A stretch of 64,000 bases of DNA from Owenia fusiformis (GCA_903813345.2 CAIIXF020000007.1:32708698-32772697); one strand, 5' to 3'; counted from the first letter of the stretch, positions 44,105 to 55,986 are shown. Made by a program: numbers and translations. The notes: generated from the letters alone by a model not told the origin.

Positions 44105-45332
44105 ATCGCACCCTAAGGTGCTATATTGAAATCAGTTTGCCGGGCGGGCGGCGATTGGGCGGGCGGGCGGGCATCCCGAATAATCTTGTCTACAGGTTTC
44201 CAGCCAAACCGTTTGAGGGATTCATTTGAAATTTTCAGGGATGTTTCTACCTATGAAAGTTTAGAACTGATTAGTTTTTCGGCATTCTGGGTAAATGTTA
44301 AGGCGGCCATTTTGGATTTTCTGTCCTAAAATCTTGTCTGTCAAGGCTTGTCTACAGGTTTCCAGCCAAACCGTTTGAGGGATTCATTTATAATTCTCAG
44401 AGATGTTTCCACCTATTAAAGTTTAGAACTGATTAGTTTTTCAGCATTCTGGGTAAATGTTAAGGTGGCCATTTTGGATTTTTCGTCCTAAAATCTTGTC
44501 TGTCAAGGCTTGTCTACAGGTTTCCAGCCAAACCGTTTGAGGGATTCATTTGAAATTCTCAGGGATGTTTCTACCTATGAAAGTTTAGAATTGATTAGTT
44601 TTTCGGCATTCTGGGTAAATGTTAAGGCGGCCATTTTGGATTTTCTGTCCTAAAATCTTGTCTGTCAAGGCTTGTCTTCAGGTTTCCAGCCAAACCTTTT
44701 GAGAGATTCATTTGAAATTCTCAGGGATGTTTCTACCTATGAAAGTTTAGAACTAATTGGTTTTTCGGCATTCTGGGTAAATGTTAAGGTGGCCATTTTG
44801 GATTTTCCGTCCTAAAATCTTGTATGTCAAGGCTTGTCTACAGGTTTCCAGCCAAACCGTTTGAGGGATTCATTTGAAATTCTCAGGGATGTTTCTACCT
44901 ATGAAAGTTTAGAACTGATTTGTTTTTTTGCATTCTGGGTAAATGTTAAGGCGGCCATTTTGGATTTTCCATCCTAAAATCTTCGTCTGTCTAGGCTTGT
45001 CTACAGGTTTCCAGCCAAACCGTTTGAGGGATTCATTTGAAATTCTCAGGGATGTTTCTCTCAGGGATGTTTCTACCTATGAAAGTTTAGAACTGATTAG
45101 TTTTTCGGCACTCTGGGTAAATGTTAAGGCAGCCATTTTGGATTTTCCATCCTAAAATCTTGTCTGTCTAGGCTTGTCTACAGGTTTCCAGCCAAACCGT
45201 TTGAGGGATTCATTTGAAATTCTCAGGGATGTTTCTCTCAGGGATGTTTCTACCTATGAAAGTTTAGAACTGATTAGTTTTTCGACATTCTGGATAAATG
45301 TTAAGACGGCCATTTCTGTTCAAGGGTGCGAT
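44105..45332 (-). mobile_element. Pearl-like element (family of 1-1650), reversed, with 6-bp target duplication
   Basis: Six or seven 162-bp-type units (AAAATCTTGTCTGTCAAGGC, GTTTCCAGCCAAACCGTTTG, GGCGGCCATTTTGGATTTT). GGCGGGCGGGCGGGC microsatellite at 44140-44172. Ends ATCGCACCCT and AGGGTGCGAT are inverted and flanked by ATTTTT on both sides (44099-44104, 45333-45338). Two units share a 14-bp internal duplication (CAGGGATGTTTCTCT). Non-coding. Confidence 0.75.
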
Positions 45333-47111
45333 ATTTTTCACCGTGTGTTTTTTCATTCTATTAGGGTTTCCTGCATAAGGGATTTTGCCTGCGAAGCATA
45401 TAACTCTTGCGAACATATCTAAATTCTGGTCCGAAGAAGACATATCTTGAATTTTTTAGAAACAATTGGCAAAAAATTGAAACTACAAAAAGTCAAAATG
45501 TTCAACTCAAACACTAGCTATTTAATATTAACACTATGTATTATTTAATGTTTTTCAGATGTTTCAGGACCTTCATTAGTGTACTAGTGTCTAAAAATAA
45601 GATAATTAAGGACAAAATTTGGCATTTTTGATCATTTTCGCTTTCAGCAGTAACATATAGTTCCTTATATCTTGAGTTTTATGCTGACTGGTTGTAGCAA
45701 TCTTGATCAAATCTGTTCTTCTTCCATTTAAGATACAAAAAATGTATATTGGTCCACCAATGGTCATATTAGACCTTTCAGATCTCCCCTACCCCATTTA
45801 TTATGAAAAATTACCGAAAAATATGAAAAAGTAAAATAAACTTGAAATTATAAACTTTAACAAAGTTGTAGCTATTCTATATCAATATTATGTGTTATCT
45901 AATGTTTTTAAGATATTTCAGAACCTTTATTGGTATACTAGTGCCTAGAAATAAGACATTTAAGGACAAAAATTGGTCATTTTAGCTTTCAGCAGTAACA
46001 TGTAGTTCCTCATATATTGAGTTTTATGCTTACTGGTTGTTGCATTTTTGATCAAATCTATACTTGTACATGTGTTCTTCCATTTAAGGTATAGAAGATG
46101 TATAGTGGACCACCAATGGTCATATTAGAGCTTTAAGATCTCCCCTACCCCATTTATTAGGAAAAATTAAAGAAAAATATGAAAATATAAAATAACTTGA
46201 AATTATAAACTTTAACAAAGTTGTAGCTATTCTATATCAATATTATGTGTTATGTAATGTTTTTAAGATATTTCAGAACCTTTATTGGTAAAGTAGTTAA
46301 TAGAAATGAGATCTTTAAGGACTTAGACATGGCATTTTTTTACCATTTTCGCTTTCAGCAATAACGTATAGGTCCTTATATCTTGAGTTTTATGCTGACT
46401 GGTTGGTGCATTCTCGGTCAAATCTGTTCTTGTAGATGTCTTTTTTCATTTAAGATATAAAAAATGTATAGTGGATGACCAATGTTCATAGTAGAGCTTT
46501 CAGATCTCCCCTACCCCATTTATTAGGAAAAATGACCGGAAAATATTTAAAAAAAAATGACTTCAAATTATGAACTTGAACAAAGGTATACCTATTCTAT
46601 TTCAATACTATGTATTATTTAATATTTTTCTGATGTTTTAGGACCTTCATTAGTATTCTAATGCCTAGAAAGGAGACATTTAAGGACAAAACTTTCATTT
46701 TTGCTTTCAGCAATAACGTATAGGTCCCTATATCTTGAGTTTTATGGTGACTGGTTGGTACATTCTTGGTCAAATCTGTTCTTGTACATGTCTTCTTCCA
46801 TTTAGGATATAAAAATGTATATTGGACAACCAATGGTCATATTAGAGCTTTCATATCTCCCCTGCCCCATTTATAATGTAAATGAAAAAGTAATTTCAAA
46901 TCATAAACTTTGACAAAGTTGTAGCTATTCTCTATCAATACTATGTATTATTTAATGTAACCTTCATTTGATTACATTTGTCTAAAGTTTATGGACACAA
47001 TTTGGCATTTTTAGCATTCTGCTTTTAGCAGTATCATTTAATTTTCCACTATTATAATTCTTTGATGATAGATTGATATATGTTTTTTATTGAATCTGTC
47101 TTCTTTGATTT

Positions 47112-47486
47112 AAAGGGGCAATAAGGACTGTAGAGAAAATAGGAAAGTTTTTTCATTTATTCTGAGCTATCAAGGCAACATTTGGTTTAACATCTTCTTT
47201 GACATAACTATTTTCTTAAAATGTATGGATAAATTATCAATTACAGCATTAAGAAGTGTAAATTCAGTTCAAAGCTTCAAAAAGGGGACTTCCACTTTTA
47301 TATTTTTAAGACCCACCATGTTTCAAGAGGAATAACAGCTAAGATAATGTTTATCTAGGGCTTTTCTGTGCAGATAATAAAAATAGATGTTAGTCTTGAT
47401 GAAATATCCAAACTTAAATATATTTTGACACTGGTCCATGATCGTTGAATGACCCCTCTGCACTAATTATTGCACCTCTAAGTTAT
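47112..47486 (-). mobile_element. 370-bp TIR element, copy 2 (reversed)
   Basis: Reverse of 33912-34283, starting AAAGGGGCAATAAGGACTGT. It is near the centre of the large inverted repeat. Confidence 0.65.
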
Positions 47487-47725
47487 AGAAAATGTATGTA
47501 AGACAACGAATGTTTTTATTAGAGGTCTAAGATCTCCCCTCCACCATTTAATAAGAAAACCAACAAAAATAGAATTAAAAATATCTACATGTAAGTTGTT
47601 ATTATTTTTGGATGTTAATATTCTTAAGCTTTTCAAAAGTTTAGCACATTTATAAGCACATTGAAATCAAAAAATGACACATAAATGGGCAAAATGACCA
47701 ATTTTTCACTTTCAGCAATTGTTGT

Positions 47726-48505
47726 TTATATTTTTAGTTGAATGGTGATTATCGTTCGGGGGGATATAGAGAAGCCGTCCGTCCGTCCGTCCGTCCGTCC
47801 GTCCGTCCGTCCGTCCGTCCGTTTGTTCATCCATCCGTTCGTTTGTCCGTGTGTCCGGGCGATAACTCCAATACCGGTTGACGGATTTGGTTCAAATTTT
47901 ATAGGCTTATGCCTTATGATTGTAGGACCTCTGCTCGAGAAGGAATTTTCAAGATGGCCACTTAATTTCAAAATGGTGGCCATTTTTCTTAAAAATATGT
48001 AATCTTTGATAACTCAAATACCAGTGAACGGATTTGGTTCAAATTTTATATGATGATGCTTAGGGAAACAGTACCTATGTTCGACAAAAATTTTTCAAGA
48101 TGGCCGCTTAATTTCAAAATGGCTGCAATTTTTCGTAAAAAACGTAATCTTTGATAACTCAAATACCAGTGAACAGATTTGGTTAAAATTTCATATGGTT
48201 ATGCCTAGGACCACAGTAGCTCTGTTCAAGAAATAATTTTCAAGATGGCGCCTGAATTTCAAGATGGCGGCCAATTTTCGTGAAAAACATAATCTTTGAT
48301 AACTCATATACCAGTGAACGGATTTGGTTCAAATTTTATATGATGATGCCTAGTTCACAATGGTATAAACTAACTTTGTGCCAAATTTCATGCTTCTATC
48401 ACAAAGTGCACAAACATTTCAACATTTACACTAGCTCAACAAGCATAATATGTTTTGTTCGGTGGGATTTGCTACTCCGTGGAGTTGCTGTTTTTCTAGT
48501 TAGTT
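47726..48505 (-). mobile_element. Pearl-like family A element, complete
   Basis: Begins near GTTCGGGGGGATATAGAG, then a pure (TCCG) run at 47775-47822, then GATAACTCCAATACCGGTTG and four units of about 125 bp with AAGATGGCCGCTTAATTTC. It ends TTTTGTTCGGTGGGATTTGC then TACTCCGTGGAGTTGCTG. Both ends contain a GTTCGGNGGGATT-type word. 48505-48950 shows nothing further. Confidence 0.7.
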
Positions 48506-49334
48506 GATATATTTTAGATCATATATATTCAAGTATGTGTCTTATTATCTTCAAAGCATAGACAATGTGTTTTAAACACAAATGTACATATTAGAGATAA
48601 AATTACTACACTACCATATTTTTAAAAGATTACTCAAAAATAGAAAAGTACAAAATAATTTTGTAATTTCACATGTTACTCTCATATGAATCAAAGAATA
48701 TGTCTATAATTAAACATGATTGTTCACAACTCTCGAACTCAATCCAGCAACAGCCTGATTTTTCAAATCTCCTTGGTTCTATGTTAGGGCTGCATTTCAG
48801 TCATTTCAAATGTCTAAGTTGCTCATGATACCACAAGCCATATATTCAGATGTGTCAGATCTCTAAGTAATTTTTATAGTTCTAAGAAACTCATCCCAAA
48901 ATATTGTCCAACTATGTGCACTTGTGTTGTTTATTGTCACATGGACAGGTAGCAACACACCCTTGACTAGAAGTATACTAATGAAGGTCTTGTGACATTA
49001 AATATAGAATTCAATAACACATAAAGAATGGCTAAAGTTTATACTGGTAATTTGAAGTTATTTTTTATATTTTCCGGTCATCTTCCCCAATAAATGGGGT
49101 AGGGGAGATCTGAAAGCTCTAATATGAACATTGTTTGTCCACTATACATTTTCAATACCTTAAATGGAAGAAGACATGTACAATAACAGATTTAATCAAA
49201 AATGCACCAACCAGCCAGCATAAAACTCAAAATATGAGGATCTATATCACCCCGGGTGATCAATATCCTGTGTTCCGAATTTCGTTCCAGCAAGTCAGTG
49301 ACCCGAGTTGTGGTTTTACTGAATCCCGATAAAT

Positions 49335-49402
49335 ATGGCGTCTTGTTTGCCACTGGACGAGCCAGGTGACGAAAATGTGTCAAACAAATCAGATAGCATA
49401 AA
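49335..49402 (+). CDS. Putative first exon in left arm of the 4.18-kb element
   Basis: ATG at 49335; the 68 nt encode MASCLPLDEPGDENVSNK SDSI plus two bases, then GTAAGA (phase 2). It points inward. It pairs with an equally long exon in the other arm (53273-53340) that shares only the MA start and SDSI end. No product recognised. Confidence 0.4.
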
Positions 49403-50066
49403 GTAAGAATGAATATAGAGTAATGCATTAGGTGCTGGAATATGTTTTCAACATGTTCATAAACAATTATCCATATGTGTAGGCTATTAATGTAAATCGA
49501 AGCATGAAACCAACATGACCCAATTCGAAAAGCTCGCAGAAAACGATATCAGCGAGTCGTTCTTTGCCTTCTGTAAGTAATGATGGATACTCTGAGCATT
49601 GTATAACTGTAAAGTATACCTTATTAGTATGTCTCAACTTGTGCTATGTTTGAATCCAAGCTATTTCCTTTCATAAGCGTCATAGAAGTCGTTGAAAGAT
49701 ATATTCCATTCTACCGAATAGGAATCGCCATTGTCCCGAAGCTACAGAATAAGATTATATATATTTAGTATACTTTTGAGAATCCATTCATGAATACATC
49801 AAGCTAATTTGGTGCTACCTTTCTTGTTATTATTTTACAAATTCAAGATCGAATTTCCCTGTATATTGATTTCCACATTGGCATTGAACTGCAAATACAG
49901 GGTGTCCCAAAAAGTGTACCCACTTTATAGAAGGAATATAACTATTCAAAAAAAATTGAACTTTTCACATGATTAGGATGCTCTCAATTAGATTTTTAAA
50001 AATAAAAAATGTGTGCAAATCAAAACATTGCATTGCTGTCTGGTACAACCACGATGGCCATTTAGA

Positions 50067-50350
50067 GGCCCGTATCCAGGATTCACCATTGGGGAGCGGT
50101 TTTACCAAGGGGGGGGGGGGGCTTTTTGACAGTTTTGATAGCACGATTGTATGTATAGTATCAGTATCTCAATGATAATACCTCAGTTTGAGGTTTATTT
50201 GAGCCTAGCCTTCTACTATAAGTATGATCTGGCTGGCATCTGTTGTTTTGGCAAAAAATCATGTGAAAAGTGCTCAGAATGGTGAAAAACTGCAAGTTTT
50301 TAGAGAATTTCTGACCAGCCCCCCCCCCCCCTATCTGCGGGCCTGATTTA
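50067..50350. repeat. Poly-C/poly-G containing MITE
   Basis: Starts GGCCCGTATCCAGGATTCAC and ends CTATCTGCGGGCC; carries a G run (about 50109-50120) and a C run (about 50321-50330). 10108-10200 is a relative (shared AGTGCTCAGAATGGTGAAA). 50350-51390 and 51590-51860 show no gene. Confidence 0.55.
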
Positions 50351-52169
50351 ATAAATTATGCATGGATCCTGCCATTACCTTAGCAATGCTATCGTGAAAG
50401 CCTGGTGTGACCGTCGCCTTTATGTGACATTCATGGCTTACTAAGTGAAGACTTTTTAGCCTGTTGTCAATATTATTATATTTTTATGGATAAATTGTAA
50501 TGCCTACTCTAACAGTGACAACGTTGAAATATATTGCAATACCTGGCATATACCTGCTATATGATATGCTATATTTTTTGTCAATCCCTGGTTTTTGTGA
50601 CAATGTTAAAATATATCATGAAAATGCCTGCTACAGTATGTGCAATGTGGATTGTGAAATGACCATTCTTTGAAGGTGTTGCAACATAGTCTCATAATTT
50701 ACACATGTTGTATTGTACTCTCATCCTCTGATGTGTGTGGCCTCTTGACAATTTTCACATATTTTAACATGGGAAATCCTCAATTAATCAAATCCACTAC
50801 TCATTTATTAATTACTCAGACTAGAAAAAAATCAGTCAAGTTGGCAAAGTATCAATTTCAGTATTTTTATCTTGGCAACCACAGAAGGAATGACCTTGGA
50901 TGATGTGATTGATTTGTTCATGCACTGGTCTGTAGTTATGTGCAATACTGTGTTCAGATTGTCTGGATTCGGATACATCTTACTGATCCACTGAATTCTC
51001 TATCACTCATACATATGTACATATAATATAGTTATTCCATGTTTGTTTTGTTATTGTAAAATATGTGTGTATGTACCAAAGAAACATTTTTCTTAAAATA
51101 TAAAATAACTGACCTAGTGAAACTGTAAGATATGTGTGTTTGTTCCAAAGGGACATTTCCTTTGTTACAACTTTGATATTTGAAATATTTTTCCCATTTG
51201 AATATTAAGTAACTTAAACAATTGACATATCCTGGAGGTTTTGGGAGAAACTATATTTGACATGTAAGTTATACGTACATTGGAAGGTCAATTTTACATG
51301 TTGCTTGCAGTTTTTCACTCCTAAAAGATGTGATTCTTCCTTTAATTAAATTGCCTATCAGATGGCAAATTTCAAGATCTCATTATAAGTTTTAATCTGT
51401 GACCCCCCTCCCTCCCCCTCATAACTGTGTTTGAGAAATGTTGATTTTGTTGGTCATACTATATATTATAATAAAAATTAGTCAATGTTTGTAAGCTAAC
51501 TTTTGAGGTTATTAACCCCCGCCCTCCCTAACTATGCAAATACAGTTAATATTCCGACATTGATCTTTTGATATGCTCCCTTAGGTTCAGAACAAAACAA
51601 TATTTTTGGTGGTGACAACTGACAACACTGAGACTCATACTAATAGAATACTCATTGTTTACTGTAGTGACACCGACCTTGACACCACATGCGTAATCTG
51701 GCAGATCTTTCGGCAGTCTAGATCTAATTTTCAATATCAAATGCATTCAATTCTTATTTTTGATAAATTAAGATATCACACGTGAGTATACACTGCTTCT
51801 GTTCATTATGATTCAATAGTCTATAAGCATTTATCCATGAAGTGCGTCGATACACTGGCGATTCCTATTCGGTACTATGGAATATATCTTATTATGCCTT
51901 CTAGGACGCTTATGCAAAGAAATGGTTTACATTCACTGGAAGCACGAGTTGGTACATACTTTGAACGTCTACCCAGCAATTATACCATGATAACAGTTTA
52001 TCTCATTAACTAACAGAAGGTCAAAACTACTCGGTGACATACTTTCCAGCGAGCGTTGAAAATGAGGTCACGTTTACTTATGCTTCGATTAGCAGTAATG
52101 CCCAACGCATATGGATAAACAACTAAGAAAATGTTGCAAACATATTTAGGCACCGAATGCACCACTCTA

Positions 52170-53257
52170 CAGGGTGGTCCAAAAAAAATTGGAACATTTG
52201 TTAATTGAACGCAAAACCTTTATTTTTCGTCTGAAATGTACCAAAATTTTACTGAGCATAGTTCATTCACTTATCTCTCTGATGTTAAGTTTATTGGTGC
52301 AAGCCACAAAGTTAATGCATTAAACTCGTCAATGTTTGATATGACCCCCTTTTCTCAAATATACACTTGTCAATTTCGCCACTACTTTTTCAAGTTTTCT
52401 TTATTTCAACGCTTTAATGTACATGTTGATTGCTATACACATTTTATAAAATCATATTTAGTTGAAAAGCATCTATGGTTTACTTGAAAACTATTGTGTT
52501 ATCGTTTACTTAAGAATACCCCAAATCATTATTTTTATTTAAGAGTTGGAAAGAAAGAACATGTAAAAGGTGAGTGATTGCATAACCCATGCAGCTACTA
52601 AAGTGACAAAATCATTGCTTCCACTTTTCAGTGAAGGGGAAACTGACCAGTTATTTACAAGGCTTTATTCAAGACCACCTCTAAGCACATATAATATATC
52701 ATTTGTGTTCTGGGAAACTCTTTTATGATATTGATATACATATATTGATATATTCAATGAATATTATCCATATTAGAACAAGAAAGGGGGAGGGGGGCTC
52801 ATTTACCAGTCAAAACAGACTGCGCTGGCCTCTTTCTTGAGAATATTCAATCAGTAATACACCTAACAATAGCCATCAAAATATCCTTGATACCCATCAA
52901 TTTGGGTAAAAAATGTTGAATGTGTTCACATATTTGATCTTCCAAGGCAAACATATAAGTAGTTTGTTCAAGCTGAATTTTTTAATCAAGATGGCTTGGA
53001 CAAAATCAAACGAACAGCAAGGTGAATGAATCATTTCAAAACTGAGTCCCAGGCTTCAACTTGTAATTCAGGAGTTGAGGGGTCATATCAAACATTGTCT
53101 CGTTTAATGCATTAACTTTGTTGTTTGCACCCATAAACTTTACATCAGATAAATAAGTGACTGAACCAAGCTCAGTTAAAATTTGGTGCATTTTAGAAGA
53201 ACAATAAAGGTTTTGCGTTCAATTATCAAATGTTCCAATTTTTTTTGGACCACCCTG
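52170..53257. mobile_element. 1088-bp mariner-type foldback MITE, TA target duplication
   Basis: Ends CAGGGTGGTCCAAAAAAAAT and complement, flanked by TA (52168-52169, 53258-53259). Arms pair for about 190 bp, including TTAATGCATTAAAC and ATGTTTGATATGACCCC. It lies just inside the donor of the right-arm exon of the 4.18-kb element. The interior shows no transposase. Confidence 0.85.
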
Positions 53258-53272
53258 TATATTCAGTCTTAC

Positions 53273-53340
53273 CTTATGCTGTCAGAAAGTTTTGAATACT
53301 TGTCGACATCAACATCGTCTGTTGTCAAATTAGCCGCCAT
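53273..53340 (-). CDS. Putative first exon in right arm of the 4.18-kb element
   Basis: ATG at 53340 reading left; 68 nt encode MAANLTTDDVDVDKYSKL SDSI plus two bases, then GTAAGA (phase 2). Same length, phase and donor as 49335-49402 but a different middle. No product recognised. Confidence 0.4.
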
Positions 53341-53879
53341 ATTTGTCGGGATTCAGTAAAACACAACTCGGGTCACTGACTTGCTGGTACGAAATTCGGA
53401 ACACAGGATATTGATCACCCAGGGTGTATATGTTACTGCTGAAAGCAGCATTGATTAAAAAATGCCAAGTTTTGTCCTTAAATGTCTCATTTCTAGCCAC
53501 TTGAATACCGATAAAGGCTCCGAAAATCTTTAATACATTAAATAACACATAATATTGATATAGAACGACTACAACTTATTTTAGTTTACAAGTTATTTTA
53601 TTTTTTCATATTTTTGGGTTGTTTTCCATAATAAATGGGGTAGGGGAGATCTGAAAGCTCTAATATGAACATTGTTTGTCCACTATACATTTTCTATACG
53701 TTAAATGGAAGAAGACATGTGCAAGAAAAGATTTGATTGAAAATGCAACAACCAGACAGCATAAAACTTAAGATATGAAGATCTATATGTAAGTTTTGTC
53801 CTTAAATGTCTCATTTCAAGCTACTTGTATACCGATAAAGGTTCTGAAATATCTTAAAAACATTAAATAACACATATTC

Positions 53880-54240
53880 GAACATGACTGTATTCATGCC
53901 TTCATTAAAGTGTAAACAAAGTCAACATTTCACTCGGGGTATGTTCGCGAACAAAACCCCTTGTAATACGTTTAATGTGTGACGTCATAACGGCGGGCCG
54001 TAGAAATGGCGGACCATAATGAATACTCGAAACATTTTGGTGAGTTTTCATGTTCGAATTGTAATATAGACCTCAGAGCAGGTGTAATATTGTCGAATAC
54101 ACCCCTTAGGGCTAGGCACAAAAGCTTTCGAACCCCTCACTCCCTTCGGTCGTTTGGGGTATGGAACGTTTGTTCCTAGCCCTGCGGGGTGTATTCGACA
54201 ATATTACCCCTGCTCTTCGGTCTTTATTTCTTAAATATTG
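53880..54240. mobile_element. Palindrome-ended insertion within the array
   Basis: The array unit is interrupted at about 53878 (ACACATA) and resumes at about 54230 (AATATTGATATAGAATAGC). The insert has inverted pieces ATAGACCTCAGAGCAGGTGTAA / TTACCCCTGCTCTTCGGTCT and ATTGTCGAATACACCCC / GGGGTGTATTCGACAAT. Non-coding. Confidence 0.6.
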
Positions 54241-54869
54241 ATATAGAATAGCTACAACTTTGTTAAAGTTTATAATTTCAAGTTATTTTATTTTTTCATA
54301 TTTTTCAGTAATTTTCCATAATAAATGGGGTAGGGGAGATCCTAAAGCTCTAATATGAACATTGGTTGTCCACTATACATAATTTCTATACCTTAAATTG
54401 AAGAACACATGTACAAGTATAGATTTAATCAAAAATGCAACCACCAATCAGCATTAAACTCAAGATATAAGGAACTATATGTTATTGCTGAAAGTGAAAA
54501 TGATTAAAAAATGCCAAATTTTGTCCTTAAATGTCACATTTCTAGACACAAGTATACTAATGAAGGTCCTGAAACATCTAAGAAACCTTACATAACACAT
54601 AATATTGATATAGAATAGATACAACTTTGTTTGAGTTGAACATTTTGACTTTTTGTAGTTTCCATTTTAAAAAAATTCAAGGTATGTCTTCTTTGGACTA
54701 GTATTTAGATATGTTCACAAGAGCTTTCGCAGGCGAAATCCCTTATGCAGGACACCCTCATAAAATAAAAAATACACAGAAATTCCATCCAGCTCATTAA
54801 GTCATTTTTTCCTTAGAAAATTTTCTACCCGAGTAATTGGCAGTTCGGTGTCAACACACATCGTATATT

Positions 54870-55390
54870 ATTTTTCGGTACAATGCGCTTCGGTACAATG
54901 CGCGTCGGTATAATGCGCATCGGTATAATGCGCTTCGGTATAATGAAGTGATCCCTATTTTACTATAGTTGGTATGTGAATACTGTTAGCATGGCACACT
55001 TTTGGACACTTTTGGTAGAAGGTGACCATTTTGAAAAATGGCTGCCATTTTTGCTATATACTTTGTCTGTAAAAATGCCAGGCATGGCTGTTCGATGGGA
55101 TTCGCTACGCTTTGGCATTGCTGTTGTCTAGTTGACCAATTTTTTTCAAAATCATCTACAAGTTATCAGAAGTTCAAATCTGACTTTAGATTTGAGATTT
55201 GACCTTCATTGAGCTTCTCAAGGTCAAAAAAGGTCAAAAATGTCTGTTTTCAACTCGCTTCAAATTGACCTTTTTGTAAAAAAAATCGTCTTCAAGTTAT
55301 CAGAAGTTTAAATCTGACTTTAGATTTGAGATTTGACCTTCAATGACCTTTTCAAGGTAAAAAAAGGTCAAAAGGTCTTTTTTGACCATT
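54870..55390 (+). repeat. CGGTATAATGCGC repeats, family C fragment and family D fragment
   Basis: 54875-54955 has five 14-bp repeats of the CGGTATAATGCGCNT type. 54955-55135 is a family C end (GGCTGTTCGATGGGATTCGC). 55135-55390 holds two family D units with TCTCAAGGTCAAAAAAGGTC. Confidence 0.6.
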
Positions 55391-55392
55391 TT

Positions 55393-55618
55393 TCCTTACA
55401 TTTTCAGAGGGCTGAAAAAGTTATTCCATCATGTTTAGAGTCATTCTGACCATGTACATTGTGATCCTGGTCCTGTAAATGATATGTGGAACTAGTTGAA
55501 TAGACTGGAGGTCAAAACAGAACTCTGTTATCTTTGTTCAAAAAATGTCTAAAAATGCCACATGTTCTGTCACTTCCTGTTTTGGTATTTCCTGTTAAGT
55601 ACGGCACCTTAAATTACT
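55393..55618 (+). mobile_element. TTAA MITE, 3' half, just upstream of the GH35 exon
   Basis: Runs from TTTTCAGAGGGCTGAAAAAG to GTACGGCACCTTAA and matches the right half of 62199-62682. It ends 31 bp before the GH35 acceptor. Confidence 0.7.
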
Positions 55619-55648
55619 GGGGCATTGAAACAACACTCTTATTTTTAG

Positions 55649-55807
55649 GATGTCTACTGCATTAGAAGCCAGAGAGAGGTCATTCTTTCTCAATGGAGAG
55701 AAGCTAGTGCTTGTCAGCGGGGCAGTCCACTACTTCAGGATTGTACCAGAGTATTGGAGGGACAGGCTTATCAAGATGAAGGCATGTGGTCTCAATGCTG
55801 TAGAAAC
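55649..55807 (+). CDS. Beta-galactosidase (GH35), first recognised exon
   Basis: GH35 enzymes remove terminal beta-galactose from glycans, usually in lysosomes or outside the cell. This exon follows acceptor TTTTTAG. From the ATG at 55650 it encodes MSTALEARERSFFLNGEK, then LVLVSGAVHYFRIVPEYWRD and RLIKMKACGLNAVE plus two bases of Thr, ending at donor GTAAGT (phase 2). SGA.HYFR...EYWRDRL.KMKACGLN is the characteristic start of the GH35 catalytic barrel and is closest in flavour to the GLB1L2/GLB1L3 type. There is no signal peptide here and the ATG context is poor. A splice acceptor sits one base upstream of the ATG, so an upstream exon with leader or signal sequence may exist. I did not find one. 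The gene is divergent from ACL4. Confidence 0.85.
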
Positions 55808-55986
55808 GTAAGTTCAGCCAAATTAAATTACACTATTTCAAATTTGTTGAATTTGTACTTTACTTGGCGAATTGGATGGACTTATTTTACTTTTTATTAT
55901 TTTACAAGAGTTCACAATATTACCAAAGAGTTGTTAAACAAAACTGATGTGAAATCATTTCATGCCATTTACAAGCGGGACAAACT

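Larger units (their letters stand above)
49248..53426. mobile_element. 4.18-kb long-inverted-repeat transposon with an ATG exon in each arm
   Basis: Ends CACCCCGGGTGATCAATATC and its near complement, flanked by TATAT (49243-49247, 53427-53431). About 100 bp at each end is well conserved; weaker pairing continues for about 500 bp per arm (49440-49745 against 51860-52150). The array units next to it show the empty site (CTATATGT). An internal transposase was not recognised. Inserted elements: 50067-50350 and 52170-53257, plus a decayed TTA MITE at about 51390-51590. The left end of an unrelated CAGGGTGTCCC mariner-type sequence is at about 49897. Confidence 0.75.
44031..54838. repeat. 10.8-kb inverted repeat with tandem-array arms
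   Basis: The outer ends pair: 44031-44104 plus 45333-45530 on the left against 54610-54838 on the right (shared ATGACTTNNTGAGCTGGATGG and GCATAAGGGATTTNGCCTGCG). Inside, about 360-bp units lie inverted: left copies with CTCCCCTACCCCATTTA at about 45785, 46140, 46505, 46855 and 47530; right copies with TAAATGGGGTAGGGGAG reversed at about 49090, 53633 and 54326. The left arm is interrupted by a pearl-like element (44105-45332) and the right arm by a 4.18-kb element (49248-53426). No protein recognised in the arms. Confidence 0.7.

Noticed and set aside
47726-48002. Open frames rich in Ser-Val-Arg-Pro or Arg-Thr-Asp-Gly repeats
   Set aside because: They are translation of the (TCCG)n microsatellite at 47775-47822, on both strands.
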